A stretch of 64,000 bases of DNA from Lytechinus variegatus (Eukaryota > Echinodermata > Echinoidea > Temnopleuroida > Toxopneustidae): contig NC_054746.1 in NCBI RefSeq assembly GCF_018143015.1, positions 19,397,532-19,461,531 on the forward strand. Direction: 5' to 3'. The notes under the pieces were generated by a model. It was not told the origin of the DNA, made no database searches, and worked only from the letters and a program-made list of their open reading frames with translations. The first letter of the stretch is position 1. Every line of letters starts with the position of its first letter. Below, piece after piece: positions 13,531-26,700 of this stretch. Both the position numbers and the translations under genes were made by a program.

Positions 13531-14105
13531 AGGACTAGTCCACCCCAACAAAAACTTGATTTGAATGAAAAGAGAAAAATTCAACAAACATAACACTGAA
13601 AATTTCATCAAAATCGGGATGTAAAATGAGAAAGTAATGGCATTTTAAAGTTTCGCTTCATTTCACAAAACATCTCGGTCGGTTTGAGAAAGTGATGACA
13701 TCACTCACTATTTCTTTTGTATTTCATTATATACAATATGAAATATTTTTATTTTCTCATTGTCATGTGAAATGAAGTTTCATTCCTCCCTGAACACGTG
13801 GAATTCCATTATCTTAACATTTTGTGCTTCAGGCAAGGAGGTCCTAATCGTCAAATTCGTAAAAATTGAAATATTATATAATTCAAACAATAAAAAACAA
13901 AAGAAATAGTGAGTGACATCATCGACTCTCTCATTTGGATGTAACTGGCTCCTTCATATAAACTATTTTGTTAAAAATAAGCAAAACTTTGAAATGTCAT
14001 AACTTTCTTATTTTACATCCGATTTTGATGAAATTTTCAGCATTGTACTTGTCTGATTTTTCTCTATTGATTCAAATCAACATTTTTCTGAGGTGGACTT
14101 GACCT
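13531..14105. mobile_element. TTAA-flanked long-TIR element, most complete copy
   Basis: Flanked by TTAA at 13527-13530 and 14106-14109. Left end AGGACTAGTCCACCCC, right end GGTGGACTTGACCT; the inverted arms extend about 200 bp each and include TTTCATCAAAATCGG on the left against CCGATTTTGATGAAA on the right. It has no coding capacity. Other copies are at 2361-2940 and about 37690-38419, with a decayed piece near 8865. Confidence 0.85.
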
Positions 14106-14732
14106 TTAATCATCAAATTAAACTTATTCACACACTGAATGAGGAATAACAAACATCTACTTTACATATTTCTGACTAGAAATTGCATCTTGCATTGCCA
14201 ATTCATATCTCATGTTCATGTATAGCACTGTTAATGGAGACAAAGTTATCGGCAATTCCATAATTTTTTGTTATTAAAAAAAATCACTCTTGACAACTGC
14301 ATTGGCCCCTTTTTTCTTCACAGTCACAACATTCACAATTCAAGTTCAGTCCCAAAGAAAATGAATCAATGAGGATCTCTACTTTGTTAAGAAACAAAAT
14401 GGCATTTTTATGTGCACATAATACAGTAGAAATAATGACACTAGCAAATTCAATAGTTTTTATATAAATAAGCACAGCTGTCCAATCAAAATCACAATTT
14501 GTACGACAGCACTTGCATAATCCAGGCAAAGATTTACAGGGTAAAAATGGGACAATCATCCTCCACGATCCAAATGTTTTTGAAGCGATCTTCATCATGG
14601 CACAGAATTAGCTCATCGTCGAGGATCAAGGGCATATCTCTTAAAGAGGAACAGGGCTAGAACACACAGGGGCACTGTACTCAATGTTCGCCATGAAAAA
14701 GCATCCGCAAGTGTCCAGCCACCGCTCTGACG

Positions 14733-17700
14733 TCAGAAGAGCGAGGCGCCATAACCAAAGGTGCCTTTTATCCTCTGGAAGAAGACGGTATGCCAGCCGT
14801 GCCTTGTGCGCTCATAGTCTGCTTTGGGAATGCCCTTTTGAGTGAGCAGGAGTTCAGTGCAGTCGGCTTTCTGATTGAACTGTAGCGTCACCAGCGAGTG
14901 GTGTCCTGTATTGATAGAAGATAAATTCAATTCACACATTGTTTTAAATCAGAAAAAAATAATGTACAAGTTAAATTGTAGACTTGTGTCACAAGTTTCA
15001 CAAGACCTCAAGTTTTATTGGTAACACGACGTTTGCTCTGGTGACAATTGCTCCGGGCTTTATCTCGTCTGATACAGGGTGAGGTTAGGATAGGGTGTAG
15101 TGTTAAATCCAGGGTTAATAATGGTTATTCCATTAGTGTGTAGAATTCACAGCGGAGCAATTGTCGCTGGAGCAAATGTCATGGAACCGTTTTATTTTCT
15201 ACAAAATATTTTAACCCCTGGAAGTCAAGGTTTGTCCAGCCAGTTTGTGAAGCCATTTTACCAGTTTAGAACTTGGTCATTGAAATGTTGACTGAACTAA
15301 CTGCACAGTTCTTACCTTCATCCCATGACTTGAATCTCCATTTCATGACAATCTTGGAATGGGGTTCCTATAATGATGAGAAAAGATTGTAAAAAATAAA
15401 GCACATGTACATTCAATAATCAAACTTAGTTTTTGTCATGATTTTGAAAGGTGGAGAAACTTTCTCAAAGTTATTTTGAAAGATGGTTTATATGGCACTG
15501 TCACCAAAATCATAAATCGACTCCTTCCTGCTGAAAGTCACATTAAAAAATATATGTATGAGACTAATTATAAAGTGTGCCCAAATGTTTCATCAATTGT
15601 GTATTATTAAGAAGGCGAGTACAATGGAACAATTATTTTTTAAATTTACTTACTAATGAAACAAACTCTCCCGAGATGTTGCCATCTAACATGGTGAATT
15701 TTCCTCCAGCTTCGGCGTTCAATGTAGCTTTGGCTTGAGTGAAGGCTTGCAACCGCTACAAATAAGGAGAAACAGTGATCAACCAGGTGACTATTGAATT
15801 CCGTCATTTCTATAGGATTTTCATTTTCAGTAAACTAGGTTAATCCATCCAGAAAATTGGTTGAGGGATTATCTCCACAATGGGTTCAAAGCAAGGGTCA
15901 TTGCCAAATGTTATTCATCATATCAGACATATATATCTATAAAAGCCAAATTACACAAACCAACAGTTTGAAGCACTTGAATTTCTTCTGTTTACTCCTC
16001 TTGATATCACGGTACATGGTATCACGGTATCATCCAATGATAATAATGAACTATTTCATGGTGAAAGGTTTTATTACTTTAAATTGCCATACCCAATCCA
16101 TTTATGTTTCAAACGTCTATTAAAATGTCAAATATTAAAAAAAAGGCAATACACAATTTTCTCTCAGAGTTTGAGATACATTGATTAAGAAGCTCTATAT
16201 ATCGTGAAATTTCTTCAAAACCATATTATTATATTTTCATATTATATTATATTAGGACCATATCTGTTTGATTAAAAAATTGGAAAGCTCTTAGCCGGCA
16301 TAGAGCAAAAAAAAATGCACTTACATGGTTCAGTTTGAAAAAAATACTTTCATGTACATGTACTTACATCTACTTCAGTGAATGCCAAATAGAGCATAGC
16401 AGATTCACATTTGAATTCTTCTGATAATTCCAGTTTACGTGTATCTATTTTAACCCCTAGGTTGAGCCCTTTCATCTGTGATGCACTTGTGTCATTGTCT
16501 GTTTTCTTTACTGGTATCGGCTCCTGTAATTAAAATGAAAAAGGGAAATGTTTTTTATTGTTTCTAGCTGTTGTTATGGTAACAAATTCAGTTCTTTCTG
16601 TAATGTTTTTTCTCTCTCTTTTTTTTTTAAATGGGGCCTTGGAACACAAAATATACACATTTAGTATTCCTGGAGCTCAGAAAGCCAATGACAAAGTTTA
16701 TCAGCATGATCATTTCCAGCCCCTTTCATGATTAAAAGTGGTTTATACAATAAACAAAATATGTAGATATTGTGACTGGGAACCCAAACAAATTAAATTT
16801 ATTGAATAAAAAGCAAATGTTTATTTCATATCCTCAACATTTTAATTGCTTTTATGGAGTACATATTCAAATGAACTAGTAATGAATTGAAATAGTGACA
16901 GCTATTTTTGGAGGGTATTACCAAAATTAAAAATAGGTTTAAATTGGTTTATACCAGACACAGTGGGACCACAGGTGTACGCCACAAAATGAAGTTTAGA
17001 TTCAATTACTTGTATTCTTTCAATAAGGATTTCTTAAATTCTTGATGAATTATTAGATAAGAAATATAATGAGAAAACCCATACTGGTAATGATGATTTC
17101 TTGGCATCAATGGTATTGACTGGTGAGCTGTCCTGGGCTTTCGATGGTAGGATCATCCCTTGACTGAATTCTACATGATCATATTGAGAATAAGGAAAAA
17201 AAACATGAAAAGTGAGGAGGGATGGGAGAGACAGTGTGAGGAGATGGGGAGATTGATGGAGGGGTAAGAGTGAGAGAGGGGAAAGAATGAGAGTGAGATA
17301 GATAAAGTACTAATTTTTGTTCAAACAAGTAAAAAAGGCAACCTTTTCATGATGAATACAGAAGGTCCTCTGCTAGGGAAATGGGAAAATTAGGAAGGGT
17401 CATATATTAATATCACGTAACTAAAAAGAAATGAATAAAGAAATATGGCAGGTTAAATTAATAATCATGTGGGAAACAAGTGGAGCACCTCTGGCAGTCT
17501 CATCTGCATTCAATATAGCAGCAGCACTGACTTCGAAAATGACTATAAAATCATTATCTATACAAAAATACCATAATATGCTACTACGTTCATTGACCCT
17601 AAATGATATTTGACCTTGATCAAGTGACCTATGACTTGTGCAAGATGAGCAATGATACTGGATTACCTGTATGTCCACATTTAATCAACTATATCCATAT

Positions 17701-20700
17701 AAAACTTTCAAAGTAATGATGGCAATTCAACAATTACCTACAACTTGGCCAAGTTCATCGACCTTAAATGACCTTTGACCATGGTCATGTGACCTGAAAC
17801 TCGCACAGGATGTTCAGTGATACTTGATTACTCTTATGTCCAAGTTTTATGAATATAGATCCATAAACTTTCAAAGTTTTGATGGTAATTCAACAAATAT
17901 CCTCAATATGGCCAATGTTCATTGATACTAAATGACCTTTAACCCTAAAAAGGCGGGGGGGGGGGGGCCCCCTCGCCATTTTTCGTGATAAATCCGCCGC
18001 TTGAAATTTTTTGACCGCGTGGCTCACTGACTCTTTACTTTCAAGTCTCTTGCAACTTTTGAGACCAAAATTGTGACCCCCGGGTTCGCGGTTCCGAAAT
18101 TACGCAACATTTCATAAGTGCATGCAGACCCAAAATTACTAAAAAACGTGAATTTGTGTACAAATCCAATGCAAATAGTGTTTTTAGCCAAAATTCATAA
18201 ATGTATCAGTATTTTTCCTTTTGCTGCTTAAAATCAATTAATTTTATCTTTTTTATGGTCAAAATAATGTCCCCGACAATTTCCATTGAAAAAACAATAT
18301 AAAACAAAAAGTCGTATAACAAAGAAATACATAAAAAATATATAAAACAATAGAATACATAAGAAAAAAAATTTGATGTTGAAATTTTTTAAAAATAAAT
18401 TTGATCAGATGCCTATCTAGAGTATGTGAAACAAAAATTAGCACTTTATGGGCATTCTTTTATTAATTAGAGCAAACTAATGATTTTACGCAGAAATTAG
18501 CATAATTAATGACACATGAGATTTTTCGCAGAATTTGATATTAAAGTTTTGTAGAAAATGCCATGGGTAACACGCGTGCCAATTTTCGTCACAATCGCGA
18601 TCAACGGCCGAGATCATAAGGGGGGGGGGGCTGAATCAGCCCCCCCCCCCCGTCTTCTTAGGCGTCGAAATAGCCCAGTCTATTTAGGGTTAACCTTGGT
18701 CATTTGACCTGAAATTTGCAAAGGATGTTCAGTGATACTTGATTACTCTTATGTCCAAGTTTTATAACTAGCTCCATAATTTTAAAAAGTTATGATGGAA
18801 ATTTAACAAATACCCTCAACAGTTCACTGACACTAAATGACCTTTGACCTTGGTCATGTGACCTAAAACTCGGGCAGGATGTTCAGTAATACTTCATTAC
18901 CCTTACGTATGATTCATAAACTAGGTCCATTTACTTTCTAAGTTATGACATTTCAAAATCTTAATCTTAGGTTAAGATTTCGATATTGATTCCCCAACAT
19001 GGTCTAGGTTCACTGACCCTAAATGACCATTGACCGTGGTCATGTGACGTCCAAGTTTCAAGTTATGATATCATTTTAAAAAAAACTTAACTTTAGGATG
19101 TTGACAATGCTGCTGCCATCGGAAAAGCAGCGCCTATAGTCTCGCTCTGCTATGCAGGCGAGACAGAAAACTAGTTTATTTGGAATTGTTCATAGCATAG
19201 GAAGGGAAGCGATAACAGTGATATACAGTGCGTCCCAGAAAAAACGAAACCGAGATTTAGCGATCATTTATCATTATATAATCATAATAAAATAGACAAA
19301 TGACCTACCAATTTATAGCTTAGAATCTCCTCTTTCAACTCATATTACTTAGATTATTTCTCATTCACGCATGAGTGAGCAAATACAATTTGAAGAATGG
19401 ATATCAAAAACTCATTTGGCGGGGGGTATCTGGGTTTCAAAGAGAAAACCACATTTTTGAAAAGTTCAATATCTCCTCTTTAATTTGATACCTAAATTAC
19501 AGAAAATGATCAAGAAATAACAAAGTTCTGGTCATTTGAAATAAGGCTTGAATTTCAATAATTTCATAAAATGAAGAGGTTCTCCAGGCTGGCTTTCAAA
19601 CTCACTCGATATTCCGTTTTGTTGACGATCAGCCATGCATTAAATCTTTTGTTCACCATGCGAAAGCTTCTGTGGGAAACCGGTGAAAACACATTTATCT
19701 CATGAAATTATGGAAATACAAGCCTTATTTCAAATGACCAGAACTTTCTTATTTCTTGACCATTTTCTGTAATTGAGGTACCAAATTAAAGAGCAGATAT
19801 TGAACTTTTCAGAAATGTGGTTTTCTTTTTGAAACCCAGATACCCCCCACCAAATGAGTTTTTGGTATCCTTTCTTCAAATTGTTTTTGCTCACTCATGC
19901 GTGACTAAAAAATAACCTAAGAAATATCAGATGAAAGAGGAGATTCTAAGCTTTAAATTGGTAGGTCATTTGTCTATTCTATTTATGATTAAGTTATGAT
20001 AAATGATCGCTAAATCTCGGTTTCGTTTATTCTGGGACGCACTGTATAGCTTATTACTCCTAGAGCAAGAGGAAATTATAATTGTAAATTCAGAACACAC
20101 ATTACTGTCAGGGCAACAAAACCTTGTATTTCAAAATAATTCAAATGTATTCAGTATTCTGTTGCCAAAATTCCCTTTGAGTATTACCTTTTTTCAGTGC
20201 CTTTGTGTAGTCTCCTATTTTCTGTCGAAGGACTGGGATTCCTTTGCTCTTCATAACCTCTCTCAGTGTGTTTGATTCTGGTGTTGCAGTGTTTGTTGAA
20301 ATGTCAATCTGTAGAAAGAATTACAAGTTAAAGATAAATGCCAGTTGTGGTAATGATCTGAAATGACTTTTTACAGAATCCAATATAATGACCATCCAAG
20401 TGTCTAGAGTGAATAAAAAATATGTGGTAAAGGATTCTGGAATAAATTGTGTAATTGCTGAGAAATAAACAAAATAAGCGTGGATTCAGGCACTTACGTC
20501 GGATCTTTATTCCAGCAATAATAATATACACTGTCCCACGTGTGCCTATCTGTGTTTGCGATCTTCAGTGTGATCGTTTTTCAACTTAGATTTCATGATT
20601 TCACAAAGTTCAGTTTATACCAGATCTAGATCCACAATGATATAATATTACTTAACCTTGGTTTACAGACTTTCTCACGAAATCAGTGTTTTGCTGCAAC

Positions 20701-23700
20701 TACCTCCACTAAGCTTTAAATGCAATATCATACCAGGATGTATGATAAAGAAGATGACATACAAAAACTGGGACAGCATGCGAAAGCAACCCAGTCAAGT
20801 CTTATTTCAATTCCATCATTCATTTCTGCATGATTACATGAAACTAGTTTACATGGCATGGCCATGACCAACATAAATGGAAATATAAAATGATTTAACA
20901 AAAAATAAGATTGAAATTTCAAGACTTATGCACGCAGGATTGCCACATTCTATTATCTCACAATACAAACCACAAGAATACATCATGAACACTGAAGATA
21001 CACATGGATAGTGACAGAAATAGAATTACAGATACTGTGATGAAATTCTATTCATAATTCTAAATAAATCCATTGAATTAAATTTATTTAAGATTTTCTA
21101 ACTGTATATAAAGAGTATAATTCACTGATGTTTCTTTCTACAAGGAGAGAAGACTCAAAATGAAGTAAATACATGTATATACCACTTATGTTATAAACCA
21201 AAATAATGGCTTTAACTCTGGCTGGCCAGAGAAATACATGTACTTCACTTTTCATAAAGAAAAGTATGCACTGTGGGGTTTTCTTCAGTTTAATAAAACA
21301 CACAAAGAAAACCTCTTCATGTTCGATAAATACATACATTAACATCATCAACTCCATTTTCATCACTGAGATTTGGCATCGAGATGGTCCCTTCTAATTC
21401 AGTGGTGCAATCCTTCAGAGTACCTATCAATAACAACAGACAGACAAGAAACATTTATACCTGATCATCTGTTCAAGTTTTCTAATGGGGTGTGGTAAGA
21501 AAATATTTGCAACCAATTGCAATTTTCATTGTATAAAATTGATGGATCAAGTTTACTAAAGGGCAATTCCATGATTAAGTGGACATGACCATCAAATTTT
21601 AGAAATGGTCAAACCTGAACAAGTTTGGTATCATATTAAAGCTAAAAGACTGAATTTTTCAATTCTGTCCATAATAACGAAAAATTTGGTCCTTAAGATG
21701 CCAAATATGCAAATTAAATTAGCATAATTAATTTTGTTTAAATGTGTGAAAAATGCATTAAAATTAAATATGTGTAGCAAGTGTTCCATTGAAAGATTCA
21801 TAAAAATCTAAATGTGTTTTTCTGAGTTTTAGGGCTGAATTTCATAACAGGTTCACCAAAGTTCAAAATTTTCTTTGCGTTATGCTTCAGCGAACATTTA
21901 AACTCTCATGATAAATAATGTCACGGTGTTACAGTAAAAACTGATGTTTTTTAAATTTTATGAAAACTACACAAACAATATAAAAATCTTTTAGTGCCCA
22001 AATCATTCTCACATATAACTATCATATACAAGTACTTACAAGTTAATTAGTCAGTTTGTTAATTAATTAAAAGTTACTTAAATCATGTCACGGTGTTACA
22101 ATAACTGTAACACCGTGACTATAACACCGTGACCTACATTGCTATTGCACAGAAAGCATAGTAGGTTCCTGCCAAATGATGTTTGTTGAAGTGACCAGCT
22201 GATTTCTGTCAGTTGGGATGGAGGCTTGACTGTTTCCAGGAAAGGTATAAACAAAGAGACCATGGAGAAAATCACAAGAAGAGATGAAACCCATGCTTTT
22301 ATTGCGGGTTTGGATTCTGGGGGGGGGGGCACTTACACTGACGAGTGGATACCATGCGCGACGATAGGGCACGTTACGTACGTAACGTGATAAGGGTGTC
22401 AAAAACACGAAAATTATGAAAAAAGGGTATCTATTTCGCTAGGAAAATTACGCGTTAAGGGTCGATTTTGCGGGGATGATAAAACAAAATTAACATGTTT
22501 TATAAAGGATGTCCTTTTTGCCCCAACACTTCGTGTTTAGAGTCCGTTTTGCGCGAGGCGTAAAAGGTGGGGTCGTACTAAACCAAATAAGGTAAAGCCG
22601 ACGACCGAAGGACCCGTAACAATAAAACATTCCTGTACTTGTTTAGGGGTTCATTTCAGGAATATTTGCCAAGAGTATCGATTTGTTTCCTATACTTGTT
22701 AAGGGTAGGGTTTCATACGCCAATACTTGTTAAGGGGTGCATTTTCAGAATATGGAAATTACGTGTTTAGGGTGCTTTTCGAGACCCCATGGTCGCGCAT
22801 GGTATCCACTCGTAAATGGAAGTGGCCCCCCCCCCCGGGTTTGGATACATCAACGCAAGAATGACTGATGCACCACCATCTGAGGATGCAATCAAGATCG
22901 GAGACTGCATCTTGGTGCAGTATGAAGGTACTCGGCAGAAATCGCTCAAATATGTGGCACAATTGATTGATATCCAAGACGGTGAATTTCATGTCATACA
23001 CTATCATAAGAGTGATGAAAGGGGTACTCTTTTTGTTGCAAAGGATGTCACTGACAAGTATGGTTGGGTTGAAGAAAAACAAATAGTGAGAAAGTTGCCA
23101 GCACCTGTTATGGATAACAGAGAGCAGTACCACTTTGCAATGCCAATCCAGGAAGCAAACTAAAAAGGACTTCAAGAAATCTTACAAATTTCTATAACAT
23201 CTTGGAAATTGAGCGAATATCTACATGCAAGTCTGTAGATGCTGTGTGTTAATTTTTCTTCCTGTAATCGTTATGGGCTCAACTTATCTTTGTATACGTA
23301 CATGTACATGCATAATTACCATAAAGTTGCAATTAAAAGTATATATCAGTTTGCTGAGTGTTTCTATTAAGCTTTTTTTCTTTGTCTTCTTGTAAAATTG
23401 TATTTCAATTAATCTGCATATTTACATTAAAGTTTTTCTGCATTAGAGAGAGTTCATAACTTTTTTGAGTAAAACTTTTCCCGTATCTTATGAATGAAAC
23501 ATGGGGGCCTACAAGAACCGTCACAGTGTTACAGTGTATATAGTTTTATTTTTTGTTGTTTTTGTTAGTGAAATTTTTAACTAGATTTTTCATCCTCATT
23601 AATTACATGTACTCTGATGTATGACATAAATTTTATTGATAAAAGATTGCTCAATGATACCTTTTAGATTACTATAGGTTAAGGAAGAATGATGTGAAAA

Positions 23701-26700
23701 TTCTACATACGTTTTGTACATGCAGTTCAGAAGTCACGGTGTTACAGTCACGGTGTTACAGTGCATTTGTTTATAATATGTATCATCATTGTCATGTTTA
23801 TTGATTATTTTTCTATAAACTACTTAGTTATTACTGTCAAGTCTCTACTTTATCTCAACAACATAATCTCTTTTTAAAATGTTCAGTAACTTCACAGAGT
23901 TTATTAAATGAATAAAGTACGAGAAAATGCATGTCCATTTTGAGTCACGGTGTTACAGTTGTAAATTAATTATGCATAATTCATTAATTAGCATGAAGTT
24001 AAAGATTTTTGTTGTTGTTGTAGGTTACTTGTGATTAGAGTCATAGTTACATAATCCAATTTTTTTCAAAAGATAAATAGTTTGTTGGTATTCCACATTT
24101 AATGAGTAAATAGGTGTTCCAAAATGTCACGGTGTTATCGTGGAATTGCCCTAAAGCCAATTAATTTCAATTTTCTTTATCAAAAAGCTGACCAGAAACT
24201 GAATATTAGACTGCTAATAATTGCAAGACTTGCAATTGATTTGGGATACTAAATTGACTATCAATTGATTGCGAGTTTCTTGCAAAGCTCCATTAGTATT
24301 TTTTTAATGACGCTAATAATTAATATATCTTTCTGCATCTTATGCTATACTATTAGACTTGAAATAGTAACTACTGTATTCTATAGGGGGAAGGCGGGGT
24401 AAGTTGTGACACTTTTTGCATTTTGCATGTTAGAATTGATATGACTTGTACAATTGTAGAAATAAGTACCTTGCCTTTAAATTTGATTCTTGGGAAATGT
24501 TTTTCACCTACATATAACTTTCTACCCCCACACTGAAAGTCATCGTGACCTTTGAAAAAACCGATGTCAAATGGCTCAACTTGCCCCATATATGGGGTAA
24601 GTTGTGCCACCGTCTGGGGTAAGTTGAGCCACAAAAACTACGTACAAAATGTATGGGGGGAGAACCAGCATGTCAATTTTTTGTTTAAAGTCTTTTCACT
24701 TGCTAAATCTCTATAAATACTAACATCCTTTAAAAGGAAAAAAGCAGTCATGTAAATTTGCTCCTTTCAGCCTGTATTTCAATCGATTTTTATGGTTTGT
24801 TTGTTTTTTAAGATACATTACCATAAGAATTACCATGGCTCAACTTGCCCCATGCTGTTTGGCTCAACTTACCCCAGTCCGAACTTAGTGCGATAATTTT
24901 GTATCCACACATTTATTATGCATCCATCATATAAAAGACTATGACAAGAATGAAGATCCATACCTGGACTAACAATGTTGTTATCATGTCTTTACTATAT
25001 TTAAAGACGTGTGTGTGAATAAAGCACTTATCTATTTCACACTCCTTTTTACTTTTTTGACTGAAATTCATACTTTTCCCTCTAAAAAACTACTTTTTGT
25101 TTCAAAGTGGAAAACAATGTGGTGGTGGGGTTAAGGGTTATGCTATGGGTCATCAATACATGACACCACCACAATGTCTGACTCATTCATTATTGGCCTG
25201 GGGCTGGTGGCTCAACTTGCCCCTATGCTCAACTTACCCCGCCTTCCACTATAATTTTTCCATCTATTTTTTAGTTTATTTCATAATGAAGGTTAAGATT
25301 TCTGTCTTTTATATGAACAAATAAACCTAAAGAATGGATATAAAGAGGACAAATTATACTTTTCGTTCCAATGCAAATGAAATAATGTTCCTTTGGATGA
25401 GATACTTTTCACTTTGATTAAGGAAAAATGAATAAATTCACTGATACTTGATTTTTCTTTTGAAGTCATTAAAGAGCAATGCAGAAACCAATACAACAAA
25501 ACAATGCAAAAAGACCAGGAATTTTCAATCGTGTAAAAATTTGACGCATACATATTTATTTTTGCAAAGCTCTCCATGTAGTTCTTCAATGTACGTGTAG
25601 ATGGGGCACTTCATATACTGTGTAGATATCTCCTCTGATAGGAGAGGTGCAGGAGGCATTATTACATCGATTATCAGGTTTTTCATGCTGTGGCAGCAAT
25701 CATCAAAAAAAACACACAAAAAAGGAGTAATATATCAACCCTTTATAGCAGAAAACAAGACAAAAAAGGTAATAAGGTTATGGATACTGCTCAAACCCAC
25801 CTTTCCATTTCAACTTAACATCCCATTCATAAAAGAAGATCAGTTTTGCCTTCCGATTGCTGGCAGAGGCTTCACCATTCATCTCCTTCACTTCATAAAT
25901 CTCACACTGACCTAAAAAGAAACAAAAATCAAATCCAAAACAAGGATAAGAATTTTGGAAATCCCAAACATCTAATATAAAAAATACTTTCGCTCGGCAA
26001 AACTAAATCACAGGGGCCAAAGAATGGTTTGAAAGTGGGGGGCTGACCATAACTCAATTAGTGACTCAATGGCTCCACAAAATAGTCAAACACACAATAT
26101 TTTCATAAGTCCTCATAATTACTTTAAAATTCCATTTAATTCACCTGCTCAAATCTACCTTGTCCTTCCATTACTGTAATTTCAAGATGATTTCCAATTA
26201 AATTCTGAGAGTTGTGTGCATTCCATGTGAGAAAAAAAGGCAAAAACAAATGGGCTTGATGCATATAAAGCAAAGGACCTCATTGTGAAATGAATCAAAT
26301 TTCTCTAAGAAATTACAACTTACCCCTTTCATCTTCCACCTTGATATTTGTTAATAGTTCAGTCAATTTCTCTTTTGACCACTTTGATGCATCTCTTTCT
26401 GTCCTGTTCATAAAAAAGTATGGACAACATCAAAGAATAATGCAATATAAGGTTTTTTTAATAATATTTTTACTCTATAACAAATTATCCATAGATCAGA
26501 TGGTAAAATTTATTTGTTGCAATACCATAAATATTATTCTGCATGTTATGAAAACATGACATTAAAAAAAACCTTCATTTCCTTTGCAAAATGCAAGACC
26601 AAAGGAAATTCAAATCTGCTGCCACCTTGGCATTTGTCATGGAAAGTAATGTAAATGGGCGGATACTGAGATGATTGAAAAAAAAAGCTGCATGGTTTCA

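Larger units (their letters stand above)
21561..24151. mobile_element. 2.6 kb DNA transposon with GTCACGGTGTTAC sub-terminal repeats
   Basis: Left end GGGCAATTCCATGAT and right end ATCGTGGAATTGCCC are inverted repeats; TAAA lies on both sides (21557-21560 and 24152-24155). The 13-mer GTCACGGTGTTAC or a close variant occurs near 21920, 22087, 22107 (inverted), 22121 (inverted), 23519, 23733, 23747, 23944 and 24126, clustered toward each end, as expected for transposase-binding sites. A coding remnant occupies 22839-23163, and another element (22316-22838) is inserted within it. Superfamily uncertain: a 4-bp AT-only target suggests a Kolobok or piggyBac relative. Confidence 0.75.

Noticed and set aside
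14284..14598. 104-codon minus-strand frame downstream of AHSA1
   Set aside because: Lies in the probable AHSA1 3' untranslated region, with no domain or splice support.
22096..22408. Two minus-strand open frames over the 2.6 kb transposon/MITE junction
   Set aside because: They cross the MITE insertion boundary, so they cannot be an ancestral coding unit.
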